A DNA stretch of 64,000 nt from Nocardia vinacea (GTDB lineage: Bacteria > Actinomycetota > Actinomycetes > Mycobacteriales > Mycobacteriaceae), in assembly GCF_035920345.1 (NCBI RefSeq), contig NZ_CP109149.1, positions 7,564,001 through 7,628,000 on the forward strand. The letters run 5' to 3'. Positions 43,949 to 53,293 of this stretch are shown piece by piece (the stretch's first letter is position 1; every line of letters starts with the position of its first letter). A model generated the notes under the pieces. The model saw only the letters and a program-made list of their open reading frames with translations. It did not search any database and was not told where the DNA came from. The position numbers and the translations under genes are program-made.

Positions 43949-44986
43949 ATGAAGTTCGGATTGCAACTCGGGTACTGGATGGCGCAGCCGCCACAGAATG
44001 CCGGTGAGATGGTGGTCGCCGCCGAGGCGGCCGGTTTCGACGCGGTCTTCGCGGCCGAATCCTGGGGGTCGGATGCCTTCGGACCGCTGATGTGGTGGGG
44101 CTCGTCGACGAATCGGGTGCGGCTGGGCACTTCGGTGGTCCAGATGTCTGCGCGCACGCCCGCCGCGACAGCCATGCACGCACTGACGCTGGATCATCTC
44201 AGCGGTGGCCGGGCCATCCTCGGGCTCGGTGTTTCGGGGCCGCAGGTGGTGGAGGGCTGGTACGGGCAGCCGTTCGCCAAGCCGTTGCAGCGCACCAGGG
44301 AGTACGTCGGCATCATCCGCCGGATTCTGGAGCGGCAGGCGCCGGTCACCAATGACGGGCCGCAGTACCCGCTGCCATACACCGGGCCGGGCGCCACCGG
44401 ACTAGGGAAGCCGCTCAAGCCGATCGTGCATCCGCTACGAGCGGATTTGCCGATCTGGCTGGGTGCGGAGGGTCCGAAGAATGTGGCGCTGACGGCCGAG
44501 ATCGCCGACGGCTGGCTGGCGATCTACTACGCACCGCGGCTGGCCGGCATGTACAACGACTGGCTCGACGAGGGCTTCGCCAGGGCGGGCGCACGGCGTT
44601 CGCGGGCGGATTTCGAGATCGCCGCGAGCTGTCAGGTGGTGATCACCGACGATCCCAAGAGCGAGTTGGAGCGGATGCGCTGGATCATGGCTCTCTACAT
44701 CGGCGGCATGGGCGCACCCGAACTGAATTTCCACGCCCAGGTGTACCGGCGGATGGGCTATGAACGCGAGGTCGACGAGATCGGCAGGCTTTTCCAATCC
44801 GGGAAGAAGGCCGAGGCCGCCGCCATGGTGCCGGATGAGCTGATTTTGGATACATCGATCATCGGCGACGAGGAGCATGTGCGTAAGCAACTCGGGGTCT
44901 GGGAGGCCGCGGGTGTCACCGAGATGCTGGTGTCGGTTCCAGATATCGAGCAATTGCATCGGCTCGCACCCCTTGTACAGATGTAG
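43949..44986 (+). CDS. LLM-class F420-dependent oxidoreductase (Rv3520c homologue)
   Basis: The 345-residue protein has the F420/LLM fold (MKFGLQLGYWMAQPPQNAG; FAAESWGSDAFGPLMWWG; RTPAATAMHALTLDHLSGGRAILGLGVSGPQ). It corresponds to Rv3520c in the sterol cluster. A steroid redox step is likely but not known. The ATG is preceded by AAAGAGG; an in-frame TTG 21 bases upstream is less likely. It is divergent from the DUF35 gene. Its stop codon lies inside the KstR box of the following ligase gene. Confidence 0.9.
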   Translation: MKFGLQLGYWMAQPPQNAGEMVVAAEAAGFDAVFAAESWGSDAFGPLMWWGSSTNRVRLGTSVVQMSARTPAATAMHALTLDHLSGGRAILGLGVSGPQVVEGWYGQPFAKPLQRTREYVGIIRRILERQAPVTNDGPQYPLPYTGPGATGLGKPLKPIVHPLRADLPIWLGAEGPKNVALTAEIADGWLAIYYAPRLAGMYNDWLDEGFARAGARRSRADFEIAASCQVVITDDPKSELERMRWIMALYIGGMGAPELNFHAQVYRRMGYEREVDEIGRLFQSGKKAEAAAMVPDELILDTSIIGDEEHVRKQLGVWEAAGVTEMLVSVPDIEQLHRLAPLVQM

Positions 44987-44997
44987 AACACGTTCTA
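44984..44997. promoter_or_regulatory. KstR operator overlapping the F420 oxidoreductase stop codon
   Basis: TAGAACACGTTCTA is a perfect match to TnnAACnnGTTnnA and almost a perfect palindrome. Its first three bases are the stop codon of the upstream gene. It lies 11 bases before GTG 45009 and 59 before ATG 45057 of the ligase gene. Confidence 0.85.
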
Positions 44998-45056
44998 GAT
45001 TCGTAGGGGTGACTGATTCACCCACCTCGTCGGCTTCGTCTCCACACCATCCCCCG

Positions 45057-46604
45057 ATGGAGTCAGTAGAAATTCTCGGTCTCTGGAACATCGCGAACGC
45101 GGAACCCGATCGGATCGCACTGGTGGATCCGTCCGGCCGCGAGGTGAGCTATCGCGAATTGGCCACGCTCGCGAACCGTTACGGCACCGGCCTACGGGCA
45201 GTCGGCCTGCAGCCCGGCGACGTGCTGGTCACCATGGTGCACAACTGCGTCGAGGCGGTCGCCGCGTACTTCGCGGCCTACCAGGCCGGGTTGTACATCG
45301 TCGCGGTGAACTGGCATCTGACCGGTCCGGAGGTCGCCTATATCCTCGCCGACAGCGAGGCCAAGGCCTTCATCGCCAGTGATCGGTTCGCCGCCGCCGC
45401 GATCGCCGCCGCCGATGAGGCCGGGTTGCCCGCCACCGCGCGTTTCGCGGTCGGCGAGATAGCGGGCTTCAAGTCGGTGTCGTGGCTGGGTGCGGCCGAT
45501 ACCGGTCGGCCCGATAACCGGACCACCGGTGCGCCGATGCTCTACACCTCGGGAACCACGGGGCGGCCCAAGGGCGTTCGGCGCCCGCTCACCGGGACCG
45601 ACCCGGATGTCGTTCCGGTGTATTCGTCCGCGTTCTTCGGGCTGTTCGGACTGAAGCCCTACGACGAGCACGTGCACATCTGTGGTTCGCCGCTGTACCA
45701 CACGGCCGTGCTGAACTTCGCCACCATCTCGATCCAGTTGGGGCACAAGCTCGTTCTGATGGATCGCTGGGATGCGGAGGAGATGCTGCGGCTCATCGAC
45801 AAGCACCGGGTGACCCACAGCCATATGGTTCCGACCCAGTTCCACCGCCTGCTCGCGCTGCCCGCCGACGTACGCGCCAAGTACGACGTTTCTTCATTGC
45901 GCAGCATGGTGCACGGTGCGGCGCCGTGCCCGGCCGAGACCAAGCGGCAGATGCTGGAGTGGTGGGGTCCGACGGTCACCGAGTACTACGCGGCCACCGA
46001 GGGCGGCGGCACGGTGATCAACGGGACCGAATGGCTGACGAAGCCCGGATCGGTCGGCAAGGCTTGGCCCTGGTCGGTGATCAAGGTGTTGAGCGAGGAA
46101 GACGGCTCCGAAGTCCCCACCGGCGAGACCGGTCTGGTCTATATGCGGATGGGCACGTCCAGCTTCGAATACCACCACGCCAAGGAGAAGACCGAAGAGG
46201 CAAGGGTCGGTGACCTTTTCACGGTCGGCGATATCGGCCACCTCGACGAGGACGGCTACCTCTACCTGCACGACCGCCGCTCCGATCTGATCCTGTCCGG
46301 CGGTGTGAACATCTACCCGGCCGAGATCGAGAATGTGCTGACCACGCACCCGAAGGTCGAGGATGTCGCGGTCTTCGGTCTGCCCCATCCAGATTGGGGC
46401 CAGGAGGTCAAGGCTGTCGTCCAGCCGGTCGCCGGTGTCGAGGGCAACGACGAACTGACCGCCGAGCTATTGGCCTACGCCGCAACCCAATTGGCGAAGT
46501 ACAAGATGCCCCGCTCCATCGACTACCTGGACGAACTGCCCCGCGACCCCAACGGCAAGCTCTACAAGCGCAAGCTCCGCGACCGCTACATCCCGGCGTC
46601 GTAG
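45057..46604 (+). CDS. Acyl-CoA ligase in the sterol side-chain cluster
   Basis: The 515-residue adenylate-forming enzyme has LYTSGTTGRPKGVRRPL, the core EYYAATEGGGT, VGDIGHLDEDGYLYLHDR and DLILSGGVNIYPAEIENVL, ending in PRDPNGKLYKRKLRDRY with the catalytic Lys. It activates a carboxylate as CoA thioester. KstR control and neighbours suggest a steroid or side-chain acid. It is not FadD3 or FadD19, both present elsewhere in the window. A GTG at 45009 would add 16 Ser/Pro-rich residues and is a good alternative start. A convergent terminator follows. Confidence 0.85.
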   Translation: MESVEILGLWNIANAEPDRIALVDPSGREVSYRELATLANRYGTGLRAVGLQPGDVLVTMVHNCVEAVAAYFAAYQAGLYIVAVNWHLTGPEVAYILADSEAKAFIASDRFAAAAIAAADEAGLPATARFAVGEIAGFKSVSWLGAADTGRPDNRTTGAPMLYTSGTTGRPKGVRRPLTGTDPDVVPVYSSAFFGLFGLKPYDEHVHICGSPLYHTAVLNFATISIQLGHKLVLMDRWDAEEMLRLIDKHRVTHSHMVPTQFHRLLALPADVRAKYDVSSLRSMVHGAAPCPAETKRQMLEWWGPTVTEYYAATEGGGTVINGTEWLTKPGSVGKAWPWSVIKVLSEEDGSEVPTGETGLVYMRMGTSSFEYHHAKEKTEEARVGDLFTVGDIGHLDEDGYLYLHDRRSDLILSGGVNIYPAEIENVLTTHPKVEDVAVFGLPHPDWGQEVKAVVQPVAGVEGNDELTAELLAYAATQLAKYKMPRSIDYLDELPRDPNGKLYKRKLRDRYIPAS

Positions 46605-46646
46605 CGCCATCGGACGCAGCGGATTGCTGTCGCACACCGAGTGACG

Positions 46647-46676
46647 GTCGCGCAGAGGGTATACCTTCTGCGCGAC
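46647..46676. terminator. Near-palindromic terminator between the ligase and sigma-factor genes
   Basis: GTCGCGCAGAGGGTA and TACCTTCTGCGCGAC form a 30-base near-palindrome with wobble pairs near the centre. It lies between two convergent genes and can act on both. Confidence 0.72.
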
Positions 46677-46721
46677 GGTCATTGCCCCTGTCCGTCCCTC
46701 CCCGAACCCTGGCGGCCCACC

Positions 46722-47714
46722 TCACACAGTCGGTTCGCGCAACTCCGGCGCCAAACCGAAAAGCGGGAACAGCTTCTCGGTATCGAGGAAGAAGTTGAGT
46801 CCGGCGATCGAGTCGCCGTCGAGTTCCAGCACAGTGATGGACCAGGGCACCCAGACGCCCGGCTCGGTCTCGCTCGGCTTGTAGTGGCCGAACGCGGGCA
46901 GCCCGTTGGCGCCTTCCAGCCGGATCATGCGGGAATCGCGGCAGCCCTTGCCGTGGCCGAGCATGAACGCGGCCACATTCTCGGGGCCCGAGACCCACAG
47001 TTCGATCGGCGGCATGGACAGTGCCACATCGGTTTTCAGCAGGGTGGTCAGGGTGTCCATATCGTAGGCCTCGAAGGCCTTGACGAAATCGTCGACGAGT
47101 TTGCGCTGATCGTCATCGGTTTCGTCATAGGTGTCGGTGGCCGTCGGCTGCACCTTCGACATGGTGGCCCTGGCTCGCTGTAGTGCGCTGTTCACCGAGG
47201 CGGGGGACATGGTGAGTGCCTCGGCCGTCTCGCTGGCCGAGAACCGCAGCACCTCGCGCATGATCAGGATGGCGCGCTGGGTCGCGGGTAGATGCTGACA
47301 GGCCGCGACGAACGCCAGCCGCAATGTGTCCTTGGCCGAGGCGTGCTCGGCCGGATCCGATCCGAAGGCCAGTGCGTTCGGGATCGGTTCGATCCAGACG
47401 TAATCCGGCTGCGGCATCGGCATCGGCGAATCCGGCCGCGCCGGACCGGACAGATCCATCGGCCGGGCCCGGCGCTGCGGGCCGTCGAGCATATCGAGGC
47501 AGACATTGGTGGTGATCTTGTACAGCCAGGACCTCAGGCTGGCGCGACCCTCGAACGCGTCGTAGGACTTCCACGCGCGAGTGAAGGTCTCCTGCACCGC
47601 GTCCTCCGCTTCGAAGGAGGAGCCGAGCATGCGATAGGCGTAGGCGCACAGTTCCCGCCGATGTCCTTCGAAGGACTCGAGGACATCCGGGGTGAGGCCG
47701 ACGGAGTCGTTCAT
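46722..47714 (-). CDS. ECF-type sigma factor with C-terminal NTF2-like domain
   Basis: The 330-residue protein has sigma region 2 (ELCAYAYRMLGSSFEAEDAVQETFTRAW) and region 4 (LPATQRAILIMREVLRFSASETAEALTMSPASVNSALQRAR). The C-terminal about 125 residues form a SnoaL/NTF2-like domain with the FMLGHGKGCRD segment. This layout is the SigG/SigJ-like group whose C-terminal domain controls activity. ATG 47714 (MNDSVGLTPDVLESF) is the likely start; an upstream in-frame extension is weak. It is divergent from a VOC-family gene, its probable target. Confidence 0.87.
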   Translation of the reverse strand: MNDSVGLTPDVLESFEGHRRELCAYAYRMLGSSFEAEDAVQETFTRAWKSYDAFEGRASLRSWLYKITTNVCLDMLDGPQRRARPMDLSGPARPDSPMPMPQPDYVWIEPIPNALAFGSDPAEHASAKDTLRLAFVAACQHLPATQRAILIMREVLRFSASETAEALTMSPASVNSALQRARATMSKVQPTATDTYDETDDDQRKLVDDFVKAFEAYDMDTLTTLLKTDVALSMPPIELWVSGPENVAAFMLGHGKGCRDSRMIRLEGANGLPAFGHYKPSETEPGVWVPWSITVLELDGDSIAGLNFFLDTEKLFPLFGLAPELREPTV

Positions 47715-47967
47715 GGGTGTCACCCTGCCACAGCCCACCGACACATTCGAGACCCCAATTAGCACAATCGAGCGCCGCTGGACGCAGTCCGTCATCAGTC
47801 CCTTGCGCTTCGGCGAGCGAAGGCCATACCGTCGCCTACCTGCGGCTTCAAGATCATGATGGCGGCGAACAGACGTGTCCGGCTACACAGCGCGCGAAAC
47901 CGATGAGTTTCGCGCGCTCGATCCGTCTCTACATAGAGACCGCCGACGCCGACGTAAGGGATCCCGC

Positions 47968-48384
47968 ATGCCCAGCAAGATGATCTTCATCAACCTTCCC
48001 GTCGCGGACCTGGGCCGGTCCAGAAACTTCTACGAGGCGATCGGCTGGAAGGTCAATCAGGACTTCACCGATGAGAATGCCGCGTGCATCGTCATCGACG
48101 ACAACATCTGCGCCATGCTGCTGACCAAGGACTTCTATTCGAACTTCAGCAAGCGCCCGATCGCCGACACGATCGCGACCAGCGGTGGCGCATACGCGTT
48201 ATCCCTGGCCAGCGCACAAGAGGTCGACGCACTCACCGATGCCGCCCTGGCCGCAGGTGCCACCGAGGAAATCCACGAGGACCGCCGCGCCCAGGAGGCC
48301 CAGGTCGGTATGTTCGGCCGCACTTTTATCGATCCGGACGGCCACCAGTGGGAGCCCTTCTGGATGGACTATCCCGGCAACTGA
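47968..48384 (+). CDS. VOC-family (glyoxalase-fold) protein
   Basis: The 138-residue protein has the VOC fold with IFINLPVADLGRSRNFYEAIGW at the N-terminus and FGRTFIDPDGHQWEPFWMDY at the C-terminus, a typical metal-site pattern, although substrate and metal are unknown. The ATG has TAAGGGA upstream. It lies opposite the ECF sigma gene, with 253 bases between; this gap holds no other gene. Co-regulation by that sigma factor is inferred. Confidence 0.85.
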   Translation: MPSKMIFINLPVADLGRSRNFYEAIGWKVNQDFTDENAACIVIDDNICAMLLTKDFYSNFSKRPIADTIATSGGAYALSLASAQEVDALTDAALAAGATEEIHEDRRAQEAQVGMFGRTFIDPDGHQWEPFWMDYPGN

Positions 48385-48460
48385 TCCACGCCGACGGCGG
48401 TCGAATAGTGGCCCAGCGACCCAGGTACCACCAGTCGACCCGCCTGGGCCCGAACGTAGT

Positions 48461-49237
48461 TCAGCTGCCGGTGAAGGTGGGCTTGCGCTTCTCGGCGAAG
48501 GCCTTCGGGCCCTCTTTGGCATCGGCCGACCGGAAGACCGACATGCCGAGTTCGGCCTCGATCTGGAAGGCGTCCTCTTCCGGCATGGCCTCGGTTTCCC
48601 GAATGGTGCGCAGAATCGCCTGCACCGCGAGGGGACCGTTGGCCGCGATCTGCGCGGCGAGTTCGAGGGCCTTGTCCAGTGCGGTGCCGTCCGGGACTAC
48701 ATGCCCGATCAGCCCGATCTCCTTGGCTTCGCCGGCGGTGATGTGCCTGCCGGTCAGCAGAATGTCAGCGGCGACGGTGTAGGGAATCTGGCGGACCAGC
48801 CGCACGGCCGAGCCGCCGAGCGGGAACAGACCCCAACGCGCCTCGGATACACCGAATTTCGCGCCTTCGGCGGCCACCCGGATATCGGTGCCCTGCAGGA
48901 TTTCGGTGCCACCGGCGATGGCCGGACCCTCCACCGCCGCGATCAGCGGTTTGGTGAGTCGACGGCCCTTGAGCAGCGCCTCCAATTTGGTCGGATCGAA
49001 GCTGCTCGCGTTGTCGCCGGGGTGCCGCGCGGTCATCGCCTTGAGGTCCATGCCCGCACAGAACGCACCGCCCGCACCGGTCAGGATCGCGACGCGGATA
49101 TCGGGATCGTTGTCCACCTGGTCCCAGGCGTCGCGCATGATCGCCATCATCTCGGCCGAAAGGGCATTGCGGGCCTCGGGCCGATTCATGGTGACGATGA
49201 GTACGTGATCGCGCTTCTCGACGAGGCAATCGGGCAT
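48461..49237 (-). CDS. echA19: Enoyl-CoA hydratase EchA19
   Basis: The 258-residue crotonase has oxyanion segments [17 protein letters not shown] and [12 protein letters not shown]. The Glu in [16 protein letters not shown] is a catalytic candidate. It corresponds to Rv3516. EchA19 hydrates the enoyl-CoA of the cholesterol side chain. It is divergent from fadD19 with a KstR-type box between, as in M. tuberculosis. Its downstream end converges with the VOC gene. Confidence 0.9.
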   Translation of the reverse strand: MPDCLVEKRDHVLIVTMNRPEARNALSAEMMAIMRDAWDQVDNDPDIRVAILTGAGGAFCAGMDLKAMTARHPGDNASSFDPTKLEALLKGRRLTKPLIAAVEGPAIAGGTEILQGTDIRVAAEGAKFGVSEARWGLFPLGGSAVRLVRQIPYTVAADILLTGRHITAGEAKEIGLIGHVVPDGTALDKALELAAQIAANGPLAVQAILRTIRETEAMPEEDAFQIEAELGMSVFRSADAKEGPKAFAEKRKPTFTGS

Positions 49238-49305
49238 TGCTGATTCTCCTGACTTTCCAGGGGGCGGCGCCGGCCGGGGTGGGCAAATTCGGCCTTGTCA
49301 GAAAC

Positions 49306-49319
49306 AGTAACACGTTCTA
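49306..49319. promoter_or_regulatory. KstR-type operator between echA19 and fadD19
   Basis: AGTAACACGTTCTA matches the KstR consensus except at the first base. It lies 11 bases before the fadD19 GTG and 68 bases from the echA19 start, so it can control both genes. Confidence 0.75.
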
Positions 49320-49330
49320 TTTTTAGCTTT

Positions 49331-50980
49331 GTGAGCTACAACATAGCGGACCTAGTCGAACACGCCATCGATCTGATGCCCGACCGCGTAGCGCTGGCCG
49401 ACGACGGCCGCGAGGTGACTTACGCGCAGCTGGAGGAGCGGGCCAACAAGCTCGCGAACTACCTGCTGCAACAGGGTGTCCAACCGGGTGACAAAGTGGG
49501 CATCTATTCACGGAACACCGTCGAGGCCGTCGAGGCCATGGTCGCGGTCTTCAAGGCGCGCGCCGTGATGATCAACGTGAACTTCCGGTACGTCGAGAAC
49601 GAGTTGCAGTACATTTTCGACAACTCGGATATGGTCGCGCTGATCCACGAGCGCCGCTACAGCGACCGGGTGGCCGGGGTTCGCCCGAATACGCCCCTGC
49701 TGAAGACGGTCATCGTCGTGGACGACGATACGACCGGCACCATTGCGACCGCAGCCGATTCGGTCGAATACGAGACGGTGCTGGCCGAGTCCTCCGGTGA
49801 GCGCGACTTCGGCGAGCGCTCGGCCGATGACATCTTCATGCTCTACACCGGCGGCACCACCGGTCTGCCCAAGGGCGTTATGTGGCGGCATGAGGACTGG
49901 TGGCGCGTGCTCGGCGGCGGCATCAACTTCCTCACCGGCGAATACGTCGAGGACGAATGGCATCAGGCCAAAACCGGTGCGGGCAATCCGCAGATGGTTC
50001 GGTTCCCGATTCCGCCGATGATTCACGGCGGCTCACAGACCGCGACCTTCCACAGCCTGTTCGATGGCGGTAAGGCCGTGATGATTCCGGAGTTCACCGG
50101 ACACGGCGTGTGGCAGCACATCGATCGGCACAAGATCAACCTCATCTTCATCACCGGTGACGCCATGGCCCGGCCGATGATGGATGCGCTGGCCGAGGGC
50201 AATCCGGAAACCGGTGAGCCGTACGATCTTTCGAGCCTGTACCTGATCGCCAGCAGTGCGGCGCTCTTCTCGCCGACGCTCAAGGACCAGTTCCTGGAAC
50301 GCCTGCCGAACCGGATGATCACCGATTCCATCGGGTCCTCCGAGACCGGCTTCGGCGGTCTCGCCGTTGTCGCCAAGGGCGCAAACCACACCGGCGGCCC
50401 GCGGGTGAAGATCGATGCCGCCACCCAGGTGCTCGACGACCAGGGCAATCCGGTGGAACCCGGCTCCGGGCAGGTCGGTTTCCTCGCGCGCAGCGGCCAC
50501 ATTCCGGTCGGCTACTACAAGGACGAGGTCAAGACCAAGGCAACGTTCAAGGAGTTCAACGGAATTCGCTACTCCATCCCCGGCGATTACGCCCGGGTCG
50601 AGGAGGACGGCACCGTCACCATGCTCGGGCGCGGTTCGGTGAGCATCAATAGCGGCGGCGAGAAGATCTATCCGGAGGAGGTCGAGGGCGCACTCAAGAT
50701 CCACCCCGAGATCTTCGACGCACTCGTGGTCGGTGTTCCGGACGAGCGGTGGGGACAGCGGGTGGCCGCGGTCGTGCAGTGTCGCGGCGACAAGCGTCCC
50801 ACCCTCGACGAACTGCGTCCGGTGCTCACCCAGGAGATCGCGCCCTACAAGCTGCCGCGCAGCGTGTGGTTCGTCGATCAGATCAAGCGCAATCCGGCGG
50901 GCAAGCCCGATTACCGTTGGGCCAAGGCGCAAACCGAGGAGCGTCCCGCCGACGAGCACGCCGAGGCGAGCAGCAAGTAA
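49331..50980 (+). CDS. fadD19: Steroid-CoA ligase FadD19
   Basis: The 549-residue ligase has LYTGGTTGLPKGVMWRHEDWWRV, ITDSIGSSETGFGG, PVGYYKDEVKTKATF and PAGKPDYRWAK. It follows Rv3515c closely. FadD19 activates C26/C27 steroid acids for beta-oxidation, and in Rhodococcus it is essential for C-24 branched side chains. The GTG start (MSYNIADLVEHAIDL) is family-like; the longer frame would include the KstR box. It is divergent from echA19. Confidence 0.93.
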   Translation: MSYNIADLVEHAIDLMPDRVALADDGREVTYAQLEERANKLANYLLQQGVQPGDKVGIYSRNTVEAVEAMVAVFKARAVMINVNFRYVENELQYIFDNSDMVALIHERRYSDRVAGVRPNTPLLKTVIVVDDDTTGTIATAADSVEYETVLAESSGERDFGERSADDIFMLYTGGTTGLPKGVMWRHEDWWRVLGGGINFLTGEYVEDEWHQAKTGAGNPQMVRFPIPPMIHGGSQTATFHSLFDGGKAVMIPEFTGHGVWQHIDRHKINLIFITGDAMARPMMDALAEGNPETGEPYDLSSLYLIASSAALFSPTLKDQFLERLPNRMITDSIGSSETGFGGLAVVAKGANHTGGPRVKIDAATQVLDDQGNPVEPGSGQVGFLARSGHIPVGYYKDEVKTKATFKEFNGIRYSIPGDYARVEEDGTVTMLGRGSVSINSGGEKIYPEEVEGALKIHPEIFDALVVGVPDERWGQRVAAVVQCRGDKRPTLDELRPVLTQEIAPYKLPRSVWFVDQIKRNPAGKPDYRWAKAQTEERPADEHAEASSK

Positions 50981-51082
50981 AACGGTAGGTACGACCGATA
51001 TCGGCAAGGTCTGCCGCGATATTGCGGCCGACCTTGCCTTTTGCGGCTTCGGCGAGTGGAACGCTTGCGATGGGAGATCGAA

Positions 51083-51910
51083 TTGACAACGCCCTATGCG
51101 TTTTTCGCGGCAACGGAGGACAGCTTCGAGCCGTTGCCGTTCGCGGCCAGCAGTTGGTCACCGAATATGGTCAATGGTCCGGCGATCTGCGGCCTGCTGG
51201 CCAGGGCGTTGGAACAGCAGCACTGTGCACCGGAATTCACACCGGCGCGGCTGACGGTCGACCTGTTCCGCCCTACCTTGGCCAAGCCGGTGACGGTGGT
51301 GACCGAGCTGGTACGGGAGGGTCGCCGGATCCGGGTCGCCGATGCCGCACTGATGCAGGACGGTGTGGATGTGGCCCGCGCCAGCGTGGTCTTCCTGAAG
51401 CGTTCGCACCAGCCGCCGGGTGAGCTGTGGACGCGCCCGGAATCCCCGCGGCCGCCAGCGGTTCCGATAGCGGACGGCCCGACCGCGCCGATGTGGAACA
51501 GCGACGGTACTGCCGATGGCTGGTCGTCGCGGATCGGTGAGCATCAGAACAGCGGGCGCAAACGCATGTGGCAGGCGCCGCTTTCGGTGGTTGAGGGTGA
51601 GCCGCCATCGGCCTTCGCCGCGGCCGCGATGATCGGTGAGTCGACGAGCCTCATGACCAACTGGGGGACGGCCGGAATCGGTTTCATCAATGCCGATCTG
51701 ACGCTCGCGCTGGCCCGGCCCGTCATCGGCTTGGAGATCGGGGTGGAGGCGGACAGTCATATCAGCGCGGACGGAATAGCCGTCGGTAGTGCGACATTGT
51801 TCGATCGGGCCGGATCGTTCGGCACGTGTGTGGTAACGGCGTTGTCCAATGCGGACCGGCAGGTCGACTTCGCAAATGGTGATCCGCGTCAGCGGGTCTA
51901 CGTTCAGTAG
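51083..51910 (+). CDS. Acyl-CoA thioesterase-like double hot-dog protein
   Basis: The 275-residue protein has a TesB-like thioesterase-family pattern (SSWSPNMVNGPAICGLLARALEQ, LTVDLFRPTLAKPVTVVTELVREGRRIRVADAAL; MIGESTSLMTNWGTAGIGFINADLTL). Family members hydrolyse acyl-CoAs. It follows fadD19 by about 100 bases on the same strand and may release CoA from stalled steroid intermediates. The start is uncertain; TTG 51083 with GGGAG six bases before it is preferred, and an upstream TTG (51065) is possible. There is no catalytic motif I can pinpoint. Confidence 0.72.
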   Translation: MTTPYAFFAATEDSFEPLPFAASSWSPNMVNGPAICGLLARALEQQHCAPEFTPARLTVDLFRPTLAKPVTVVTELVREGRRIRVADAALMQDGVDVARASVVFLKRSHQPPGELWTRPESPRPPAVPIADGPTAPMWNSDGTADGWSSRIGEHQNSGRKRMWQAPLSVVEGEPPSAFAAAAMIGESTSLMTNWGTAGIGFINADLTLALARPVIGLEIGVEADSHISADGIAVGSATLFDRAGSFGTCVVTALSNADRQVDFANGDPRQRVYVQ

Positions 51911-52011
51911 GCCACGCGCTAATTGACCACGCAAACCCGTAGGTGCCGGGCAAATCCGCGTGCGACGGCGAATGCCTCCACCCAGGGTGGAGACATTCGG
52001 GGGGCGGCGGG

Positions 52012-53193
52012 TCAGCGGTTGGCGAGTTCGGCGAGGCGAAAGGCCAGCTTGGTGCGGACCGCGGGAATGCGGGTCGCCACCGTCATGACGGTATTGCGGA
52101 CGATGCGTGCCGGAAGTGGCCGCAGGGTGGCCATCTTCGTCATCCGGTCGGTGAAGGCGACGACGCCGAGAGCCACTGGGCGACGGGTGGTTTCGTAGGT
52201 ATCGAGCACACTGTCGGGCTCGCCGTCGACGACCCGGACCAGCAGCGGACCGAGGAAGGCCGCATCCTGGATGCCGGTGTTCATACCTTGTCCACCTGCC
52301 GGGCTGTGCACATGTGCGGCATCACCGGCCAGCAGCAGGCGGCCCGCGCGGTAGTGATCCGCGACGCGGTGGTGCACCCGGAAGCGCGAGCTCCACAGCA
52401 CCTCACGGACTTTCACAGTGCCGCCGGGGCCGCGCGTATCCAGGATGGTCTGAATATCCTCGATAGTTGGGTGTTCGGGGGCCTCGTCGACGGTCGCGAC
52501 GACCCGGTATCGATTCGGATCGGTCTCGTCCGGCAGCGGCGCGACCACTGTTACACCCTCCGGCGAAAGGTGCAGTGCCACTTCGCCACGCGCAATCGGC
52601 CAGTCCATTCGGACGTCGGCGAGTACGAAGGATTCCGGGTAGGTGTCGCCGGTGAAGCCGATACCCGCCTGCTCACGGACGACGCTGTGCATACCGTCCG
52701 CGCCGACCACATAGTCCGCGCGGATCGTGCCGGTCGCTCCCTCGCCGTCGACGTATTCGACTGTGACGCCGTCATTTTCATCAGCCACCTCGGTGATCCG
52801 ATACGGCCGGTGCACATCTGCGCCCGCCTTGCGCAGTCGAGCGAGCAGTACGGCCTCGGTGGTGTCCTGTGGAACCATCAGCGTGTACGGGTACTCGGTG
52901 GGCAGGCCGCCGAACGGCACTGTGGCCAGTGTGCGGTTGCCGTCCAGCACCCGGAAGGTCGGCACCACGATGCCGCGGTCCACGAGTTCCTCGGCGATGC
53001 CCAATTCCTGCAGCACCTCCAGGGTCCTGGCGTGGACGACCGCGGCGCGCGAGGTGTTCGCACCCTCGGCGAGCCGGTCCAGCAGTACGAAGTCGATACC
53101 GGCGTCGGCCAGGGTGATCGCGGTGGTCAGTCCGGCCGGACCGGCCCCGACGATGACGACGGAAGTGGTCTCCGGCAGCGGGGTGGTGTTCAT
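52012..53193 (-). CDS. FAD-dependent aromatic-hydroxylase-like monooxygenase
   Basis: The 393-residue flavoprotein has the GxGxxG FAD motif (VVIVGAGPAGLTTAITLADAG), the DG motif VVGADGMHSVVREQAG and the second FAD motif LLAGDAAHVHSPAGGQGMNTGIQDA. These belong to the group A (PHBH/PheA-like) monooxygenases, which use NAD(P)H to hydroxylate ring substrates. The substrate is unknown. The ATG has AGGAG seven bases before it. The TetR repressor gene is divergent, with four operator-like palindromes between, so it is very likely the regulated target. Confidence 0.9.
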   Translation of the reverse strand: MNTTPLPETTSVVIVGAGPAGLTTAITLADAGIDFVLLDRLAEGANTSRAAVVHARTLEVLQELGIAEELVDRGIVVPTFRVLDGNRTLATVPFGGLPTEYPYTLMVPQDTTEAVLLARLRKAGADVHRPYRITEVADENDGVTVEYVDGEGATGTIRADYVVGADGMHSVVREQAGIGFTGDTYPESFVLADVRMDWPIARGEVALHLSPEGVTVVAPLPDETDPNRYRVVATVDEAPEHPTIEDIQTILDTRGPGGTVKVREVLWSSRFRVHHRVADHYRAGRLLLAGDAAHVHSPAGGQGMNTGIQDAAFLGPLLVRVVDGEPDSVLDTYETTRRPVALGVVAFTDRMTKMATLRPLPARIVRNTVMTVATRIPAVRTKLAFRLAELANR

Positions 53194-53205
53194 CGGAACT
53201 CCTAG

Positions 53206-53293
53206 GTCAACATCTGTAGGCCAACGCTTGTTGGCATAACCGTAGCGCGTGCCGTCTGTAGAAGTCAACAGTTGTTGGCCTACACTTGTTGGC
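53206..53293. promoter_or_regulatory. Four 16-bp TetR operators in the monooxygenase/TetR promoter
   Basis: Sites GTCAACATCTGTAGGC (53206-53221), GCCAACGCTTGTTGGC (53220-53235), GTCAACAGTTGTTGGC (53264-53279) and GCCTACACTTGTTGGC (53278-53293) share the pattern GyCAAC-4-GTtGGC. The second is a perfect inverted repeat. They form two tandem pairs, each with a 14-base offset, 44 bases apart. One pair abuts each start codon. Confidence 0.82.

Noticed and set aside
45057..46604. Assignment of the 45-kb ligase as FadD17
   Set aside because: Context in M. tuberculosis differs and sequence alone did not allow a secure match, so the symbol was left empty.
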